64,000 nt of DNA, taken from positions 18,838 to 82,837 of the forward strand of contig JAXLWB010000047.1 of NCBI GenBank assembly GCA_046328715.1, written 5' to 3'. The stretch comes from JAXLWB01 sp046328715. GTDB lineage: Bacteria; Chloroflexota; Anaerolineae; Caldilineales; Caldilineaceae. Below the pieces are notes generated by a model that saw only the letters and a list, made by a program, of their open reading frames with translations, was not told the DNA's origin and ran no database searches. Numbering within the stretch: position 1 is the first letter of the stretch; every line of letters starts with the position of its first letter. Made by a program: the position numbers and the translations under genes. Shown one piece after another: positions 60,498-64,000 of this stretch.

Positions 60498-61958
60498 TTA
60501 GCGCCACTGAAACTGTGGCGAAGCCAACATTAGCCCGTACAAGGTGCCGAGTTTGCGCCCGACGTGGCGCAGGGAAAGAACAGCATCGGCGTTGCGTCCC
60601 CCGTCGTTGAGATATTCGAGATAGAAGGCGCGCATTTCAGCGCTGAGTTCAACCCCGAAGACCTGGCGGGCCACGGCATCGACCACTTCGCCTGCGGTCT
60701 GCGCTGTGCCGATGCGTTCGCGAATCTGGGTGCTTAGGTTATAGCCGAAGTCGTCCTGCTCGCTGTAGGCCCCGTGGGTGAGTTGCATGGCGATGTTCCA
60801 GCGGGCGAGCAGACCACCCGAACTCATCCAGGCTCCGGCCACGTCGGGAAAGCCATTGGGCGGCTGCCAGCCATAAGGAAGCTGCCCAAGGTCGGTCAAC
60901 ATCTCGTAATATTGCCAGTAGTCGTGGGCTTTGGTGCCAGTGGCACGCAAGGCCCCGATCAGGAAATCAAGTGGGCGGCGGAATTTGGCACCGGCTGAGG
61001 CTTTGAACTCATCGGAAAGAAAGAGATGGCGCAACACCGGCTTGATCTGCCCCTGGTTCTCCTGCCAAACGGCAGCAGCGCTATCGACCAGGCTCTGCGA
61101 CGGATTGTCGGAAACAAAACGACGACAGAGCTTAAAAGCCAGAAAGTGTGCCGTCGATGGATGACGGGCGACAAGGTTGAGCAGATGATAGCCGTCGTCA
61201 ATGCCGCGGTCGGCTGGCATGGTGTGGCCAAGTACGCTCTTCTCGCCCGTGTCGTGACGCTCCATGTCAAAGATAAAGCCGCTCGGCGTCGCATCCCAGG
61301 AGGTCCAGCCGGTGAGGGCGCGGGCGGCTTCCTTGACATCTTGCTCGTTGTAACCACCATCAACACCCAGGGTGTAAAGCTCCATCAGTTCCCGGGCGTA
61401 GTTTTCATTCGGACCATCTTTGGTGTTGCTAGCATTGTCCAGGTAGTTCAACATGGCCGGATGTTTAGTGACACCGATCAGCATTTGGTGGAAGTTGCCC
61501 AATGCCTGGGGGCGGATCACATCCTTGAACATGCCGACCAATTCCACCGGATAGTTTTCAGCGGGGATGTTGAAATGGTCACTCCAGAACTCAGCCATGC
61601 GTTCGAACAATTGTCGTCGGCTGTGGACGCCGCGCTGAATCATGCCCAGGACGAGCGCATTGTGGGCACGTCCCTCTTTCTGGGGCAGCTTGTAAACCGT
61701 CGCCCGATCCATCTCCAGGATCGGGATCTGCTTCAGAACCGCGTTGCATTCGCTATCATCGATGGATTCTGGGTTGAGTTGTTCCTCCAGAAACGCCTCG
61801 TAGCCAATCTCGTAGATTCGTTCCACCTCCTCGGGGCGCGGCCCATAGGTGAGGCGATTGAGCAGATGCAGTTCCGGTGTCATCTCGACAGCAGATGCGT
61901 TCTGGACTGGATTTTTCTGAGCTTTGGCTAGGGAAAAGAAACTCCTGCGGGTCAGCAT
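60498..61958 (-). CDS. DUF1800 family protein
   Basis: Seen: LLNRLTYGPRPEEVERIYEI near residues 32-51, FWSDHFNIPAENY, NYARELMELYTLGVDGGYNE, VKEAARALTGW, LARHPSTAHFLAFKLCRRFV (in full: the VARHPSTAHFLAFK block), and a late PLDFLIGALRATG segment, all characteristic of DUF1800. The N-terminus has LTRRSFFSLAKA, a possible Tat-like signal with weak hydrophobic part. Strong SD (AAAGGAGGTAG) before ATG 61958. 486 residues. DUF1800 and DUF1501 genes occur together widely; co-function is established only by this association. Confidence 0.9.
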   Translation of the reverse strand: MLTRRSFFSLAKAQKNPVQNASAVEMTPELHLLNRLTYGPRPEEVERIYEIGYEAFLEEQLNPESIDDSECNAVLKQIPILEMDRATVYKLPQKEGRAHNALVLGMIQRGVHSRRQLFERMAEFWSDHFNIPAENYPVELVGMFKDVIRPQALGNFHQMLIGVTKHPAMLNYLDNASNTKDGPNENYARELMELYTLGVDGGYNEQDVKEAARALTGWTSWDATPSGFIFDMERHDTGEKSVLGHTMPADRGIDDGYHLLNLVARHPSTAHFLAFKLCRRFVSDNPSQSLVDSAAAVWQENQGQIKPVLRHLFLSDEFKASAGAKFRRPLDFLIGALRATGTKAHDYWQYYEMLTDLGQLPYGWQPPNGFPDVAGAWMSSGGLLARWNIAMQLTHGAYSEQDDFGYNLSTQIRERIGTAQTAGEVVDAVARQVFGVELSAEMRAFYLEYLNDGGRNADAVLSLRHVGRKLGTLYGLMLASPQFQWR

Positions 61959-62336
61959 ACTACCTCCTTTCTAGGTTAGGACGTACGCATTCCTTGGTTC
62001 AAACTGTGTCCCTCCGTGACATAGGTACGTTCTGTAGCGCAAGTATAGCCAGGTGTTCATAATCTGTCGCTGACTTTGGGATAGGTGGTTGAAGTGTGTG
62101 ATAAAGTGCACCGTGGGGCGACAAGTGGTAGCTAAAAATTGTGATCTTTATTCCAATTACATGCTGCATTTTTACACTTTCTTTACACTTTAGCCTCGAA
62201 TTTTGATCCCTTTTTGACGTAAGCGGCGGTGTAATAATGAGGTTGTAGTTGAGGTGTGGAGAGGCTGCGGGCGTATCTGACCGTTGCACCCTGGTTCTTG
62301 TATTCGCTGCCTGATTGCTGAAAAGGATGATTTTGT
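61959..62336. other. Divergent promoter region of DUF1800 and KimA-like genes
   Basis: No gene seen. A short direct repeat TTTACACTTT occurs twice around 62170-62192. I looked for a ydaO/c-di-AMP riboswitch before the KimA-like gene and did not see its conserved cores. A ribosome site (AAGGATG) lies before 62337. Confidence 0.5.
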
Positions 62337-64000
62337 ATGAGTTATGCAAGTGTGAAACGTGTTTTAATTGGGGCGCCCTTTCCTTCTAGTGCCGAGTTGC
62401 ACGAGCGCCTGGACAAGGTGCGTGCCTTGGCTGTCTTCGCCTCGGATCCGATCAGTAGCAACGCTTATGCCACTGAAGCAATCATGAGTGTGCTTATTCT
62501 ATTAGGGAGCGGCGCACTGGCGATGACGATGCCGATTGCAATTGGCATCGCGCTGTTGATTCTGTTGGTCATTTTTAGTTATGTGCAGACCATTATGCAT
62601 TATCCCGGCGGTGGCGGAGCTTATACTGTCGCCAAAGACAACCTGGGCACCATGCCTTCACTCTTTGCTGCTGGCGCACTCCTGACCGATTATGTGTTAA
62701 CGGTTTCGGTTTCGGTTTCGGCAGGAATTCGGGCGTTAACCTCGGCCTTTCCTGTACTGTTTAACTATCGTCTGGAATTGGCATTGGTGGCCATCGTGCT
62801 GCTGACCTGGGTCAACCTACGTGGCGTGCGCGAAAGCGGCACGGTCTTTGCACTACCTACCTATGCTTTCGTCGGCGGTGTGATGCTTGTGATTGCGATT
62901 GGCATGGTGCGCTACTTTGGCCTCTTTGGCGTTACCCCGTTGGAACGCCACGCACTACATATTGAACCCCAGCACTCGTTTACTGGTTTTGCCTATCTTT
63001 GGTTGATTTTGCGTGCCTTTGCTGGCGGTTGTACTGCACTAACTGGAATTGAGGCGATTAGCAACGGCGTTCAAGCCTTTAAACCACCAGAGTCGGTGAA
63101 TGCGAACAAGACCATGGTCTGGATGGGCGTGATGGCGATGACGCTCTTTATTGGCATTTCCTTTCTTGCCACGCATCTGGCGATTGTGCCAGCCGTGGAA
63201 GATAGCGTGCTTTCGCAGATGACGCGCTTGGTGGCTGGCAATGGCATTATTTACTATTGGGTACAGTTCTTTACCATGATGATTTTAGTGCTGGCTGCCA
63301 ATACTGGCTATCAAGATTTCCCACGCCTGAGTTCATTCCTGGCTAGGGATGGCTTTTTGCCCCGCTGGATGCAAAACCGTGGCGATCGCTTGGTCTTTAG
63401 CTCGGGCATTTTGGTCTTGGCGCTGCTTGCCTCGATCTTGATTATCATCTTCCGCGCCGACGAAATTGCCATGTTGCCGCTTTATGCGTTGGGTGTCATG
63501 CTTAGTTTCACCCTCTCCCAGCTTGGGATGGTGCGCTTGATGGGCAAAGTGAGCAAAGTGCCACCCGGCGAAGAGGTACATACGAATGCGACGGTCATTC
63601 ACTATGAGTCTGGCTGGTGGTGGAAACGAGCGCTGAACTCGGTGGGTGCTGTTACCACAGCGATTGTCTTTGTGGTTTTGGTTGTGACCAAGTTTGTTGA
63701 TGGTGCCTGGATTATTGCGATTGCGATCCCGCTGATCGTTTTGGGGCTGCGTATGATCCATGATCATTATGTGGCTGTCGCTGAAGCGCTACGGACCCGG
63801 GATCTGTCGCCCAGCAACTTGGAAGAGATTGCCGATGTCGCCATTGTCCCGATTGCGGATGTTCATCGCGGTACCTTGCGGGCGATCAAGTATGCCAAAC
63901 GCATCTCGAGCAATGTGCGCGCCGTGTGCGTCATTACCTCCGAATCGCAAAAGGAACGATTGGAGCGCCGTTGGAATCGCTTTCCGACGCTGACACAAGA
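62337..64000 (+). CDS. KimA-like APC superfamily permease (runs off the window)
   Basis: ATG at 62337 opens a frame with no stop to the window edge (554 codons). Seen: cytoplasmic start with VRALAVFASDPISSNAYATE, the APC substrate-site helix; HYPGGGGAYTVAKDNLG; LTDYVLTVSVSVSAGIRALT; WVNLRGVRESGTVFALPTY; AGGCTALTGIEAISNGVQ; about twelve helices to residue 475. After about residue 495 a cytoplasmic domain begins (EIADVAIVPIADVHRGTLRA) with UspA-like character, as in KimA/YdaO potassium importers. Potassium/proton symport is known for KimA; amino-acid transport is the alternative. Confidence 0.85.
   Translation, partial: MSYASVKRVLIGAPFPSSAELHERLDKVRALAVFASDPISSNAYATEAIMSVLILLGSGALAMTMPIAIGIALLILLVIFSYVQTIMHYPGGGGAYTVAKDNLGTMPSLFAAGALLTDYVLTVSVSVSAGIRALTSAFPVLFNYRLELALVAIVLLTWVNLRGVRESGTVFALPTYAFVGGVMLVIAIGMVRYFGLFGVTPLERHALHIEPQHSFTGFAYLWLILRAFAGGCTALTGIEAISNGVQAFKPPESVNANKTMVWMGVMAMTLFIGISFLATHLAIVPAVEDSVLSQMTRLVAGNGIIYYWVQFFTMMILVLAANTGYQDFPRLSSFLARDGFLPRWMQNRGDRLVFSSGILVLALLASILIIIFRADEIAMLPLYALGVMLSFTLSQLGMVRLMGKVSKVPPGEEVHTNATVIHYESGWWWKRALNSVGAVTTAIVFVVLVVTKFVDGAWIIAIAIPLIVLGLRMIHDHYVAVAEALRTRDLSPSNLEEIADVAIVPIADVHRGTLRAIKYAKRISSNVRAVCVITSESQKERLERRWNRFPTLTQ

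Noticed and set aside
61026..61931. 301-codon plus-strand frame antisense to the DUF1800 gene
   Set aside because: Fully contained in a gene with several conserved family motifs; no domain of its own and no ribosome site noted.
61959..62336. Possible ydaO riboswitch before the KimA-like gene
   Set aside because: The conserved core sequences were not found by eye; only short direct repeats are present.

Overview
The window looks like a stretch of a Chloroflexota chromosome. The basis is overall gene style (a C-H-rich N-terminal module with Thr/Pro-rich spacers and PD40 repeats, DUF1501/DUF1800 pairs, KimA-like permease, PpgK-type glucokinase), mid-range GC, and many intergenic palindromes; this is an inference from protein character, and the class (Herpetosiphon-like or Caldilinea/Anaerolinea-like) cannot be fixed by eye. 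No rRNA, tRNA, CRISPR array or transposase gene was recognised.

Region 1 (1-43.5 kb, all minus strand) is one very large surface-polysaccharide locus. Reading in the direction of transcription (high to low coordinates): a hexapeptide acyltransferase, a membrane-anchored GT2, a B12-type radical SAM protein, a Wzy/O-antigen-ligase-like protein with TPRs, a half-size EamA/ArnE-like protein, a secreted BNR beta-propeller protein, a Wzm/Wzt ABC exporter, a GT2, two tandem asparagine-synthetase-like proteins that have both lost the glutaminase cysteine, three more glycosyltransferases, an MBOAT/SGNH O-acylation pair bracketed by two paralogous GT4 genes, a CDP-paratose-2-epimerase-like SDR, a second O-antigen-ligase-like protein, further GTs, a sugar C-methyltransferase, an RmlC-like epimerase, a pyruvyltransferase-like protein, and finally a compact CDP-sugar module: RfbG, a DUF4910 peptidase-like protein, a sulfotransferase-like protein, a GSA-type aminotransferase, RfbF and a PIG-L deacetylase. 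Many neighbours overlap by 4 bp (ATGA/GTGA), so long transcripts are likely.

Region 2 (43.5-53.7 kb) holds the assembly and regulation core: a tiny plus-strand membrane protein, a Wzc/CpsD-like copolymerase-tyrosine kinase, a large membrane protein with a Cys/His-rich N-terminus, DNRLRE-like domain and PD40 propeller, three genes for nucleotide-activated heptose (GmhB, GmhA, an HddC-like nucleotidyltransferase) and a WbaP-type initiating phosphoglycosyltransferase.

Region 3 (53.7-64 kb) is more mixed: a divergent polyphosphate glucokinase with an AT-hook tail, a LytS/LytTR-type two-component pair with a secreted PepSY-like protein, a Tat-exported DUF1501 protein with its DUF1800 partner, and the start of a KimA-like APC permease running off the end.

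Together regions 1 and 2 encode synthesis of CDP-activated deoxy/branched sugars and NDP-heptose, lipid-linked initiation, chain elongation by about a dozen GTs, decoration (acylation, pyruvylation, possible sulfation or amidation), chain-length control and export. Intergenic DNA is rich in perfect or near-perfect hairpins placed directly 3' of stop codons, some of which belong to dispersed repeat families.
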